Shown here piece after piece: positions 18,224 to 27,074 of a stretch of DNA of 64,000 bases. The stretch comes from Xaviernesmea oryzae. Its GTDB lineage: Bacteria; Pseudomonadota; Alphaproteobacteria; Rhizobiales; Rhizobiaceae. Made by a program: the position numbers and the translations under genes. Within the stretch, counting starts at the first letter, position 1. Every line of letters starts with the position of its first letter. The stretch is from the NCBI RefSeq assembly GCF_900177415.1, contig NZ_FXAF01000001.1:2501-66500 (forward strand). Direction: 5' to 3'. The notes below the pieces were generated by a model. It saw only the letters and a program-made list of their open reading frames with translations, made no database searches and was not told the origin of the DNA.

Positions 18224-20719
18224 ATGAACCCTGAAGCGAATTGGATGCGGAAGACCTTGAAGTCGGGCGAAGCCGTCCGCTACTGGCAGCTCGGCCGCAC
18301 GGCGCAGGAACGGTTCGACGTGCCGGACGCCCCGATGAAGGGCGAGATGGACCCGTTCTTCTTCCTCACCAAGGTCAAGAACTTCATCCCGCACGAATAT
18401 CCCTGCCGCACCAGCTTCGCCGAGACCTATCGGGGAAAACGTCCCGACGTGCGCGGCGAGTTCGAGGCGGCGCGCTGGTGGCTGCCCTTCGGCTCGCCCA
18501 GGCTCGATCTCTCCGGCTTCTGGTTCCGCCCGACCCGGCTCGCTACCTGGACCCGCACCTATATCGAAGCGGAGACCGCCGGCACGGCGAAGATCCGCCT
18601 CGGCACCTGCGGTGGCGCGGTCCTCTGGCTGAACGGCGCCGAGATCGGCTGGATGGCGCCCTACAGCCGCAATCTTGAAGCCAAGCAGGAATTCGAACTG
18701 CCGCTCGTCGCCGGCCTCAACGAGATCGTCCTGTTCTTCGACGATCTCGCCGAACGCGACGCCCGCTATTTCTATCAGTTCGATTACGTTTCCGGCCCTG
18801 CCGCCAGCGTCGCCATCCCGGTTCCGGTCTCAGGCTCCGTCGCGGAAAGTCTCGAAACGGCGCTCGACGGCATGCATCTCGACCGCCAGCATTATTTCGG
18901 CGGCGACATCACCGTTCTCTTCGCCGAAGCCCTGCCGATCGACGTTGAGGTCAACGTGGCGATCGAAGGCGACTTCATGTCCCGCGAGCGCTTCGATTTC
19001 GACTTCTCGCTGCCGGCTGGCGCCAAGAGCCTCAATGTCGGCGCCTCCGAAAAGGCGCCCGCCGATTTCCGCCACCTGCGCGTGACGCTGAATGCCGGCG
19101 GCTTCGTCGCCTCCCGCTCCGTCGGCGTGGAAATCTGCCATGCCGCCCGCCAGGGTCAGGCGCCGGCCTCCATCGCGGATCGCATCACCGAAACGCTGGC
19201 CGAAGTCTCCGAATATTCGGAGCGCGACACCGTCCGCGCCTTCGCCCGTCTCGCCAGCGGCCGCGCCGGCCCCGATACGGACGCGATGATAGAGGAAATC
19301 CTCCCCTCGATCGAGGATTGCCATGACTGCGCCGATTTCTCGCTCGTCCCGCTCATCTGGTCGCGCACCGTCTGGGGGAGCGACATCAACGAGAAGACCC
19401 GTACCCGCATCGACGGCGCCATCCTCAACTATCGTTACTGGATGGACGAGCCGGGCAACGACGTGCAGTGGTATTTCTCGGAAAACCACGCGCTCCTCTT
19501 CCATACCTCCGCCTATCTCGCCGGCCACCTCCTGCCCGACGCCACCTTCGTCCGTTCCGGCCGCAAGGGTTCCGAACAGTCGAAGGTGGGTGCCGAACGC
19601 GTCCGCGCCTGGCTCGACCATTTCGAAAAGTGGGAAATGGCGGAATTCAACTCCGCGCCCTATTTCCCGATCGACCTCAAGGGCCTGACGGCGCTCGCCG
19701 CGCTCTCGCCGGACAGGGACATCGCCGACCGCGCCAAGGCCGGCATCGTGCGCCTCTGCGAAATCATCGCCCGCTCCGCCCATCACGGCATGGTCACGGC
19801 AGCGCAAGGCCGCTCCTACGAGCACACGCTCTGCGCCGGCCGTTCGCTGGAGCTTTCCGCCGTCGCCCGTCTTCTCTGGGGCAAAGGCTGGTATGGCCGC
19901 CGCGTCCATTGCCTGCCGCAGATGGCGGTGTGCCTGCGCGACCACGGCCTCGAAATCCCGGCCTCTCTGGCTGCCATCGCCGATCATCAGGCCGGGCAGC
20001 ACCAGGAATGGCGCTTCGCCCAGGGCGAGAATTCCTTCGCCGCCCTTTATCACTACAAGGGCCGGAACTTCGCCATGGGCTCGACGGTCCATTACCGCTG
20101 GGACGAATGGGGTTATCAGGAAACCGTGCTCCACCTGCGCCTCGGCGACAGGCCGGAAGCGGCGATCTGGATCAACCATCCGGGCGAGACCATCCAGTTC
20201 GGCTACGGCCGCCCGTCCTATTGGGGCGGCTGCGGCACCATCCCCCGCGCCCAGCAGTATCGCGGCCTCGCGATCCTCGAATTCACCACCTACGAGGAAC
20301 AGCCCGATTTCACCCACGCCTGGTTCCCGAGGGCGGAGTTCGACGAGAGCCGCGTTTCCGGCTCCCTGGCGCTCGCCCGCGCCGGCGACGGTGCCGTGCT
20401 GCTCCGGGCCGGTTCCGATCTGCAGTTCGTGACCGAAGGCCCTTCGGCCGGCGCGGAACTGCGCCAGTACGGCCAGAAGAACGGCCAGAAGACCCGCTGG
20501 ATCGTCCGCGTCTGCGAGGCCGGCGATCTCGCGTCCGTCGAAAGCCGCTTCGCCGGTCTCGCCGCCAGACAGCAATCCGACGGCACGTTCGTCATCGAAG
20601 ACCCGGAATATGGTACCGTACGCTTCCGGGCCGATGGCAGCGTGGAGGCGGAAGGCCGCGTGATCGCACGCGCCGATTATACCGTGAAGGGCGAGGCAAG
20701 GATGCTGAGCCCGGCCTGA
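18224..20719 (+). CDS. Uncharacterised 831-residue protein of the uronide operon, candidate carbohydrate-active enzyme
   Basis: I do not recognise a named family. There is no signal peptide, so it should be cytoplasmic. Residues about 95-195 read like a beta-sandwich sugar-binding domain (GAVLWLNGAEIGWMAPYSRN...). Residues about 330-600 are helical with motifs seen in (alpha/alpha) toroid hydrolases and lyases, including WYFSENHALLFHTSAYLAGH and a Tyr/His pair in RSYEHTLCAGRS. Residues about 610-831 are beta-rich (YHYKGRNFAMGSTVHYRW, then WINHPGE), like the C-terminal sandwich of heparinase- or alginate-lyase-type proteins. It begins 8 bases after kduI, so it is part of the same pathway. A polysaccharide lyase or glycosidase acting on imported oligosaccharides is my inference; a structural binding protein cannot be excluded. 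Confidence 0.75.
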   Translation: MNPEANWMRKTLKSGEAVRYWQLGRTAQERFDVPDAPMKGEMDPFFFLTKVKNFIPHEYPCRTSFAETYRGKRPDVRGEFEAARWWLPFGSPRLDLSGFWFRPTRLATWTRTYIEAETAGTAKIRLGTCGGAVLWLNGAEIGWMAPYSRNLEAKQEFELPLVAGLNEIVLFFDDLAERDARYFYQFDYVSGPAASVAIPVPVSGSVAESLETALDGMHLDRQHYFGGDITVLFAEALPIDVEVNVAIEGDFMSRERFDFDFSLPAGAKSLNVGASEKAPADFRHLRVTLNAGGFVASRSVGVEICHAARQGQAPASIADRITETLAEVSEYSERDTVRAFARLASGRAGPDTDAMIEEILPSIEDCHDCADFSLVPLIWSRTVWGSDINEKTRTRIDGAILNYRYWMDEPGNDVQWYFSENHALLFHTSAYLAGHLLPDATFVRSGRKGSEQSKVGAERVRAWLDHFEKWEMAEFNSAPYFPIDLKGLTALAALSPDRDIADRAKAGIVRLCEIIARSAHHGMVTAAQGRSYEHTLCAGRSLELSAVARLLWGKGWYGRRVHCLPQMAVCLRDHGLEIPASLAAIADHQAGQHQEWRFAQGENSFAALYHYKGRNFAMGSTVHYRWDEWGYQETVLHLRLGDRPEAAIWINHPGETIQFGYGRPSYWGGCGTIPRAQQYRGLAILEFTTYEEQPDFTHAWFPRAEFDESRVSGSLALARAGDGAVLLRAGSDLQFVTEGPSAGAELRQYGQKNGQKTRWIVRVCEAGDLASVESRFAGLAARQQSDGTFVIEDPEYGTVRFRADGSVEAEGRVIARADYTVKGEARMLSPA

Positions 20720-20758
20720 CCGGCATGTTGCCGGCAAGGCGCATGCTGCAATAAAACC

Positions 20759-20779
20759 GGACGGGAGGAGGCCCCGTCC
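20759..20779 (+). promoter_or_regulatory. Intercistronic hairpin before the binding-protein gene
   Basis: GGACGGG, a 7-base loop and CCCGTCC form a 7-bp stem ending about 20 bases before the start of the solute-binding protein gene, with no T-tract. A smaller hairpin (CCGGC...GCCGG) lies at about 20720-20735. Such stems often protect the downstream message and raise binding-protein yield. Confidence 0.4.
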
Positions 20780-20799
20780 ATAAAGAGGAGGAAATGAGC

Positions 20800-22068
20800 A
20801 TGAAACTGAAATCGATCCTGGCGGGCGCAGCGCTCGCCCTCATGGCCTCGACGGCGGCTTTCGCCGGCGACGTGCGCATCATGTGGTATTCGGACGGCGT
20901 CGAAGGCGAAGTCATGAAGGACCTCGTCGGCCGCTTCATAAAGGAAAACCCGGGCATCAACGTCATCCTCGACAATGTCGCCTACAGCGTCATCAAGGAA
21001 CAGCTCCCCGTCCAGCTCGAAGCCGGCAACGGCCCGGACATCGCCCGCGTCACCGCCATCAAGGACCTTGCCCGCCACTGGCTCGACCTGCGCCCGCTGG
21101 TCAAGGATGCGAAATACTGGGACGACAATTTCGGCGCCCAGGCCGACTGGATGCGTCCGGACGGCTCCAACCAGATCTCCGGCTTCATGACGCAGATCAC
21201 GCTGACCGGCGGCTTCGCCAACAAGACGCTCTTCGATCAGGCGGGCGTCCCGCTTCCGGGTCCGAACGCCACCTGGGATGACTGGGCGGCGGCCGCCAAA
21301 AAGGTCAAGGAAAGCCAGCAGGTCCCCTTCGCCATGGCGATCGACCGCTCCGGCCACCGCATCACCGCTCCGATGCTGTCCTACGGCGCGAACTATGTCG
21401 GCCAGGACGGCAAGCCCGCCCCGCTCGACAAGGGCGCCAAGGACTTCCTGACCAAGTTCGTCGACTGGACCGCGGACGGCACCTTCTCCAAGGATGTCTG
21501 GGTCTCGGCCGCCGGCACCACCTACCGGCCCGCCGCCGACGACTTCATCAACGGCCAGCTCGCCTTCTATTATTCCGGCTCCTGGCAGGTGGCGAACCTC
21601 GCCACCAAGATCGGCAACAGCTTCGACTGGGTCGCGACCGGCAGCCCCTGCGGCCCGGCCGCCTGCACCGGCATGCCCGGCGGCGCGGCTCTGGTCGCGG
21701 TCAAGTACACCAAGAACCCGAAGGACGTCGCGGCCGTCATGGATTGGTTCGCCCGCGAAGACATCGTCAAGGAATTCTCCGAGCGCACCCTCTTCCTGCC
21801 CGGCCACAAGGGCGTGGTCGACAAGGGCGGCCTGGACTTCAAGACGGACAACGAACAGGCGAAGGCCGCCCTCACCAAATATGTTGAGGCGACCAAGTCC
21901 ACGTCCGAAACCGCGCTGAAACTGCCCGGCTGGCGCTGGTCCGACACGGTCTACGCCGCGGTCGTCACCCGCATCGGCCAGACGCTCGCCGGCGAACTGA
22001 AGCTCGACGACGCCTTCCAGCGCATCGACGCCGACATCGCCCAGAAGGTCAAGGACGCCGGTCAGTGA
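20800..22068 (+). CDS. ABC transporter substrate-binding protein (family 1, oligosaccharide)
   Basis: A periplasmic solute-binding protein of the MalE/UgpB type, 422 residues. The signal peptide is clear: MKLKSILAGAALALMASTAAFA before GDVRIMWYSDG. AGGAGG lies 8 bases before the ATG at 20800; the ATG at 20794 is too close to it. Near the C-terminus, LKLPGWRWSDTVYAAVVTRIGQTLAGELKLDDAF is typical of this class. By context it should bind unsaturated uronide oligosaccharides from pectin-type polymers; the sequence alone does not show the ligand. Two Cys (about residues 285-290) may form a disulfide. Confidence 0.92.
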   Translation: MKLKSILAGAALALMASTAAFAGDVRIMWYSDGVEGEVMKDLVGRFIKENPGINVILDNVAYSVIKEQLPVQLEAGNGPDIARVTAIKDLARHWLDLRPLVKDAKYWDDNFGAQADWMRPDGSNQISGFMTQITLTGGFANKTLFDQAGVPLPGPNATWDDWAAAAKKVKESQQVPFAMAIDRSGHRITAPMLSYGANYVGQDGKPAPLDKGAKDFLTKFVDWTADGTFSKDVWVSAAGTTYRPAADDFINGQLAFYYSGSWQVANLATKIGNSFDWVATGSPCGPAACTGMPGGAALVAVKYTKNPKDVAAVMDWFAREDIVKEFSERTLFLPGHKGVVDKGGLDFKTDNEQAKAALTKYVEATKSTSETALKLPGWRWSDTVYAAVVTRIGQTLAGELKLDDAFQRIDADIAQKVKDAGQ

Positions 22069-22127
22069 TCAACTGGCGGCGCACTGGCATGAAAATGATG
22101 CAAGGGAAAGCCGCGGTGCGCCCAGCC

Positions 22128-22268
22128 GATCTCCCCCCTTGTGGGGGAGATGCCCGGCAGGGCAGAGGGGGGTATGGCTTAGGCAAATCGCCAACCTCCC
22201 GCTTTGCCGCACCGTCGCTACCCCCCTCTGTCACCTCCGGTGACATCTCCCCCACAAGGGGGGAGATC
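22128..22268. repeat. 141-bp palindromic element with 24-bp terminal inverted repeats
   Basis: The first and last 24 bases are exact reverse complements of each other (starting GATCTCCCCCC). Each end itself folds (CTCCCCC/GGGGGAG), and an inner pair AGAGGGGGG / CCCCCCTCT is present. This looks like a rhizobial intergenic mosaic element or a MITE-like remnant. It sits inside the ABC operon between the binding protein and the first permease, where it could lower expression of the membrane genes. Confidence 0.8.
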
Positions 22269-22363
22269 ATCGGGAGTTTGCCGCGCCGCCTCTCATCCTC
22301 ATATCCGACAGCTTTGCCTGCAGCGAAAGGCCAAAGCTCAGCGACAGGAAGGAGTTCAATCCA

Positions 22364-23383
22364 ATGAGCACAGCTTCTTCCCCCTCCCGCCTCGGCGCCC
22401 TCCTCATGACGCCAGTGCATTTCGTCATGCGCCTGATCGACGCCCCCGTGCGCGGCCTGCAGAAGGCGACCGGCATCGGCGGCATGGCGGCCTTCTTCCT
22501 GGCGCCGAACATGCTGATCTTCGGCATTTTCGTGCTCCTGCCGCTCGTCATCAACTTCGTCTACTCGATGACCGGCGGCACCGCCTTCTTCCTGTCCGAG
22601 CGTCAGTTCGTCGGCGCCGACCAGTACGCGCGCCTCTTCACCTGCGGCAGCTATCTCGATCCCATGTCCTGCCAGGAGGACGCCTTCTGGACGGCCGTCG
22701 GCAACACCTTCTGGTTCGTGATCCTGCAGGTGGCGCTGATGATCGTCACCGCGCTGATCACCGCGCTGATCCTCAACCGGGATCTCGCCGCCCGCTCCTT
22801 CTGGCGCGCCGTCTTCTTCTTCCCGGTCCTGCTTTCTCCCGTCGTGGTCGGCCTCATCTGGAAATGGATCCTGCAGCGCCAGGGCCTCCTGAACTTCATC
22901 CTCTACGAGTTCGGCGGCACCGAGCCCTATACCTGGCTCACCGACCGCAACTGGACCTTCGCCGCCACGATCGGCGTCTCGATCTGGGCCCATATGGGCT
23001 TCTACGCGCTGATCCTGCTCGCCGGCCTGCAGGCGATCCCGAAGGACCTCTACGAAGCCGCCGAAATGGACGGCACCAGGCCCGCCCGCGTCTTCTGGCG
23101 CATCACGCTGCCGCTGCTCGCGCCCAATCTTCTGGTCGTCGTGGTTCTGGCGCTGATCCGCGCCGTGCAGATCTTCGACGAGGTTTACGTTCTGACCGGC
23201 GGCGGTCCGGGCACCAGCACGCTTTACCTTACGCAGTATATTTACGAGACCGGCTTCGCTTCGGCGCTGCGCAATCCGGGCCTTGCCGCCGCCGCTTCGA
23301 TCCTGATGGGCGTGGTCCTCGTGGTGCTGACGCTCTTCCAGCTCGGCATCGGCCGCAAACAGGAAAACAAGGGGAAACGCTGA
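22364..23383 (+). CDS. Sugar ABC transporter permease (MalF/UgpA type)
   Basis: A 339-residue inner-membrane permease with about six helices after an N-terminal cytoplasmic stretch. The EAA loop (YEAAEMDGTRPARVFWRITLPLLAPNL) that contacts the ATPase is intact. A periplasmic loop of about 40 residues contains two Cys (FTCGSYLDPMSCQED), possibly a disulfide. AGGAAGGAG with good spacing supports the ATG. The stop overlaps the next gene by one base. Confidence 0.93.
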   Translation: MSTASSPSRLGALLMTPVHFVMRLIDAPVRGLQKATGIGGMAAFFLAPNMLIFGIFVLLPLVINFVYSMTGGTAFFLSERQFVGADQYARLFTCGSYLDPMSCQEDAFWTAVGNTFWFVILQVALMIVTALITALILNRDLAARSFWRAVFFFPVLLSPVVVGLIWKWILQRQGLLNFILYEFGGTEPYTWLTDRNWTFAATIGVSIWAHMGFYALILLAGLQAIPKDLYEAAEMDGTRPARVFWRITLPLLAPNLLVVVVLALIRAVQIFDEVYVLTGGGPGTSTLYLTQYIYETGFASALRNPGLAAAASILMGVVLVVLTLFQLGIGRKQENKGKR

Positions 23384-24447
23384 TGGGAGCGGCTGCGCGT
23401 TTCCTTCTTCGCCGCCAGGGGGTCAACAAGGGCGGTCGGGGCTGGCACTGGACGGATGTCGTCACCTGGATCTGGCTGGTCGGCGGCCTGATCATCATGT
23501 TCGGCCCGGCCGTCTGGCTCGCCTTCTCCTCCTTCAAGACGCCGGCAGCGCTCGCCGAATTCCCGCCGTCGATCCTGCCCTATGTCACCAGCCAGGCCAC
23601 CGTCGAGGGCTACGACAAGCCTCTGCAGCTCTACGACGCGAAAATGCCCGACGGCTCGACGCGCGTGCTCGCCGAGGTGCGCCGCATCGGCCTCGTGTCC
23701 CAGATGGTCGATCCGCAAGCGCCGGGCGAGATCGTCCGCGTCAACATGAACGACCGCACGCCGGTGCGCACCCTCTCGTTCGCCACGTCGAACTACACCG
23801 AACCCTTCGTGCATTTCGATTTCCTGCGCTACCTCTGGAACTCCGTCTTCGTGACGGTCGTCGCGACGCTGATCACCCTCGTCGTCAATTCCATGGCCGC
23901 CTTCGCGCTGTCGAAATACGAGTTCCGCGGCCGCTCCGCCGCCATGCTGATCATCCTCGCGACGCTGATGGTGCCGCTCTCGGTCATCATGGTGCCGCTC
24001 TATTCGATCATCTCCTCGCTCGGCCTCTTCAACAGCCTCTGGGGCGTCATCCTGCCGACGGTCGCCACCCCCACCGGCGTCTTCATCCTGCGCCAGTACA
24101 TGCTGACCATCCCCGACGAGCTGATCGACGCGGCGCGCATGGACAAGGCGTCGGAATGGCAGATCTACTGGCGCATCGTCCTGCCTCTCACCGCACCCGC
24201 GCTCGCGGTTCTGGCGATCTTCTCGGTCGTCTGGCGCTGGAACGACTTCCTCTGGCCGCTGATCGTCCTGTCGCGCCGCGAGCTCTACACCCTGCAGGTG
24301 GGTCTGAGCATCTATTCCGGCGAGCTGAACGTCCAGTGGCATTTCATCCTGGCCATGACCGTCGTGACGATGATCCCGGTGGTGCTGGTCTTCATCTTCC
24401 TGCAGCGTTTCATCACCACCGGCATTGCCGGCACCGGTTTGAAGTAA
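23383..24447 (+). CDS. Sugar ABC transporter permease (MalG/UgpE type) with enlarged periplasmic loop
   Basis: A 354-residue partner permease. The EAA loop is seen in ELIDAARMDKASEWQIYWRIVLPLTAPAL. It is about 70-80 residues longer than the common UgpE size because of a soluble segment between the first and second helices (about residues 55-150). The ATG at 23383 is the overlap TGATG with the previous gene. The inserted segment may help dock the binding protein or a bulky acidic ligand; that is inference. Confidence 0.92.
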   Translation: MGAAARFLLRRQGVNKGGRGWHWTDVVTWIWLVGGLIIMFGPAVWLAFSSFKTPAALAEFPPSILPYVTSQATVEGYDKPLQLYDAKMPDGSTRVLAEVRRIGLVSQMVDPQAPGEIVRVNMNDRTPVRTLSFATSNYTEPFVHFDFLRYLWNSVFVTVVATLITLVVNSMAAFALSKYEFRGRSAAMLIILATLMVPLSVIMVPLYSIISSLGLFNSLWGVILPTVATPTGVFILRQYMLTIPDELIDAARMDKASEWQIYWRIVLPLTAPALAVLAIFSVVWRWNDFLWPLIVLSRRELYTLQVGLSIYSGELNVQWHFILAMTVVTMIPVVLVFIFLQRFITTGIAGTGLK

Positions 24448-24456
24448 GGAACACCG

Positions 24457-25539
24457 ATGGGCGAAATCAAACTCACCGATGTCAAGAAATCCTTCGGCGC
24501 CGTCGATGTCCTGAAGGATATCGACCTGCATATCAGGGACGGCGAGTTCGTCGTCTTCGTCGGCCCGTCCGGCTGCGGCAAGTCCACGCTGCTGCGCACC
24601 ATCGCGGGATTGGAAAAGGTCACCGGCGGCGAGATCGAGATCGACGGCAAGCGCGTCAACGACGTCACCGCCGCCGACCGGGGCCTTGCCATGGTCTTCC
24701 AGTCCTATGCGCTCTATCCGCATATGAGCGTGCGCCAGAACCTCGCCTTCGGGCTTGAAAACTCCAACATGCCGAAGCAGGAGATCGCCGAGCGCATCAC
24801 TGAGGCCGCCCGCATGCTGGAGATCGAGCCCTATCTGGAGCGCCGCCCCGGCCAGCTTTCCGGCGGCCAGCGCCAGCGCGTCGCGATCGGCCGCGCCATC
24901 GTGCGCCGCCCGACCGCCTTCCTGCTCGACGAGCCGCTGTCGAACCTCGACGCGGAACTGCGCGTCTCGACCCGCGCCGAGATCGCCGCGCTGCATGCCC
25001 GCATCGGCTCGACGATGATCTACGTCACCCACGACCAGGTGGAGGCGATGACACTGGCCCACCGCATCGTCGTCATGCGCGCCGGCAGGATCGAGCAGGT
25101 CGGCACCCCGCTCGACCTCTACAACACGCCCGCCAACCGCTTCGTCGCCGGCTTCATCGGCGCGCCGCACATGAATTTCCTCAAGGGCGAAGTCGTGGAA
25201 GCGGAAACCGGCACGGTGACGCTCGTCATCGGCGGCGGCCACCGCCTCCTGGTGCCGATTTCCCATCACAAGCTCTCCGTCGGCGACAAGCTGACGGTCG
25301 GCATCCGGCCGCAGCACATCACGCTCGCGAACGATCCCGGCAGCCTGGCGGTCAAGGTGCGCCTCGTCGAAGCGCTCGGCTCCGAAACCGTCATCCATGC
25401 GGACCTGAACGGCGAAAAACTGCTCGCCGTCGTTTCCGGCCAGAAGCAGATCGCACCCGGCGACGAAGCCCATTTCTCCATCGCCGGCGCCCCGCTGCAT
25501 CTGTTCGACGACAATGGGCTGCGGGTGAAGGGCGCCTGA
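24457..25539 (+). CDS. ABC transporter ATP-binding protein (MsmK/UgpC type)
   Basis: The 360-residue ATPase energises the importer. Walker A GPSGCGKST (about 36-44), signature LSGGQRQR, Walker B FLLDEPLSNLD and the switch His in YVTHDQ are intact. The C-terminal third is a regulatory TOBE-like domain (VGIRPQHI), as in MalK. AAGGA precedes the ATG. It is the last gene of the operon, which is followed by a palindromic repeat. ATPases of this type can serve several sugar importers, but here all parts are present. Confidence 0.95.
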   Translation: MGEIKLTDVKKSFGAVDVLKDIDLHIRDGEFVVFVGPSGCGKSTLLRTIAGLEKVTGGEIEIDGKRVNDVTAADRGLAMVFQSYALYPHMSVRQNLAFGLENSNMPKQEIAERITEAARMLEIEPYLERRPGQLSGGQRQRVAIGRAIVRRPTAFLLDEPLSNLDAELRVSTRAEIAALHARIGSTMIYVTHDQVEAMTLAHRIVVMRAGRIEQVGTPLDLYNTPANRFVAGFIGAPHMNFLKGEVVEAETGTVTLVIGGGHRLLVPISHHKLSVGDKLTVGIRPQHITLANDPGSLAVKVRLVEALGSETVIHADLNGEKLLAVVSGQKQIAPGDEAHFSIAGAPLHLFDDNGLRVKGA

Positions 25540-25551
25540 ACATTCAACTGA

Positions 25552-25689
25552 GCCCCTCATCCGGCTGCCGCCACCTTCTCCCCGTAAAACGGGGAGAAGG
25601 GATATGCCGAGCCGTTTTCCTCGATCGCCAAGGCTGCGTGTGGCAGGTCCCCTCTCCCCGCATGCGGGGAGAGGGTTAGGGTGAGGGGC
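25552..25689. repeat. Intergenic palindromic repeat (two large hairpins)
   Basis: Outer ends GCCCCTCA / TGAGGGGC enclose one hairpin CTTCTCCCCGT-AAA-ACGGGGAGAAG (25575-25599) and one perfect 26-bp palindrome (25650-25675). The pattern matches RIME-like elements common in rhizobia. It separates the convergent ATPase and hydrolase genes and may act as a transcription end. Confidence 0.8.
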
Positions 25690-25694
25690 ACAGG

Positions 25695-26588
25695 TCACAA
25701 ATACCCCTTGAAGAAGGTCAGCACCGCCTGCCGCATGGCCGGCGTCTCCTTGTGGCCTACGCCCGCCTGCGGCAGGAACACCAGCGCCCCCAGGGCCTCC
25801 GCTTCGAGATAGGCCGCCTCCGTTTCGGCAAAGGCCTTCTCCACCGCCGCGGGCGGCGTCAGCGGATCGTCCCAGCCGATGGTGATGAGCTGCGCCCGCG
25901 GTGCGACGAGCCCGGCGATCTCGCCGGTCGAGGTCTCCCTGAGCAGGCCCGGCACGGTGAGATAGTGGCCGTGCAGGTCGTGCGCGCCGGTCTCGACCAG
26001 GGTCGCGAAATCCGCGTAGCAGCAGAGATGCGCCGCCGCCTTCACCCGGCCATCGATCGCCGCGAGGAAATAGGCGAGCGTCGCGCCCATCGAAAGTCCC
26101 GTGACGCCGATCCGCGCCGGATCGACGTCCGGCCGGGTCGCCAGCCAGGAAAGCGCCGCCGCCTGTTCGGAAAGCATCTGCCCGAACAGCGTCCTGCCGT
26201 GCCAGAGCGCCGCCTTGGCGGCCGCGTTCTCGGTCACGCCGGCCCGCTCGCCGAAGGTCGGCATGTCGATGCACAGCGTCACATAGCCTTCCCGCGCCAG
26301 GACCGGGCCGGGCGCGTCGACGAGCGCGGGCCGCCCCTCGATAAGCTCCGAGGCGCCGATATCCCAGCGGCCGCCATGCGCATGCGCATAGAGGATCGCC
26401 GGGCCCGGCGCGGTCAATCCGGCCTTCGGCCGCGTCAGGAAGCCGCGAACCTCCTCGCCGTCGGGCAGGCGGAAACGCAGGTGCTCCAGAACGTAGCCGT
26501 CGCGGATCTCGGAAAAGCCGTCCGCCAGGTCCAGCTGGACGCCCTCGAAGGCGAGCAGTTCCTTCAGCCGGGCCACCGTAATTGCCAT
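25695..26588 (-). CDS. Alpha/beta hydrolase (esterase/dienelactone hydrolase-like)
   Basis: A 297-residue serine hydrolase. The nucleophile elbow is GLSMG (Ser166), with Asp240/241 and His279 (GVGHKETP) as the likely acid and base. HAHGGRW supplies the oxyanion region. No signal peptide is visible. The ATG at 26588 follows GGAGGAGGGGCG; the longer frame to 26705 lacks this. It faces the end of the ABC operon and could remove acetyl or methyl esters from imported pectic oligosaccharides; the substrate is not shown by sequence. Confidence 0.85.
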   Translation of the reverse strand: MAITVARLKELLAFEGVQLDLADGFSEIRDGYVLEHLRFRLPDGEEVRGFLTRPKAGLTAPGPAILYAHAHGGRWDIGASELIEGRPALVDAPGPVLAREGYVTLCIDMPTFGERAGVTENAAAKAALWHGRTLFGQMLSEQAAALSWLATRPDVDPARIGVTGLSMGATLAYFLAAIDGRVKAAAHLCCYADFATLVETGAHDLHGHYLTVPGLLRETSTGEIAGLVAPRAQLITIGWDDPLTPPAAVEKAFAETEAAYLEAEALGALVFLPQAGVGHKETPAMRQAVLTFFKGYL

Positions 26589-27074
26589 CGCCCCTCCTCC
26601 CGCCGTCGCCGTCCTCGCTCCCGAAGCGGGGATGATTTCATGCCACCCCTCTCGGCTTTTCAAACACATAAACCATATCTTGTCCCCCTTCATCCCCGCT
26701 CGCAATAGTCGTGCCTACAATCGGCCCGTTCCGTTTCGGCTACACCGGTTCAAGCATCGCCGGCGAGGCGGGACCGGTGCCCTGGCGGTCTGCCGTTGAT
26801 GCAGGCGGGTTGTCGGGGGCTGCGCAGAAAATGGTCCCCCTCTCGCCTCAAGGCGGGGCGTGCGTGTGTCGCACACAACCCGGCTGGCATCCGCAAGGAC
26901 GTAAGACCAGACCGCCGCAGAGGGACCGGAGTTGCGCGGAAAAACTGACCGAACGGGACACGTCGCGTGTCATTTATAAAAATTCAATACGAGGCACACG
27001 ACGTGTCCCGGCCGAAACAAGAATAATCGGGATCGCCAAGGGTGGAATCCGCCCGGCAACAAGAGAGGCACGAC
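26589..27074. other. Intergenic region with inverted repeat around an AT-rich core
   Basis: 486 bases between divergent genes. GGGACACGTCG (26955-26965) and CGACGTGTCCC (26999-27009) are perfect 11-bp inverted arms around a 33-base core containing TTATAAAAATT. A second small hairpin (GTGTGTCGCACAC) lies near 26870. No ORF with coding character was found. The region could carry the promoter and operator of the downstream Cys-rich gene and mark the right edge of the uronide island. Confidence 0.5.

Noticed and set aside
23242..26274. 1010-codon minus-strand ORF across the ABC genes
   Set aside because: Antisense shadow spanning three well-supported genes and a repeat; no recognisable domain.
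15078..26588. Transposase, integrase or att sites bounding the uronide island
   Set aside because: None found at either edge; the inserted state is inferred only from gene order.
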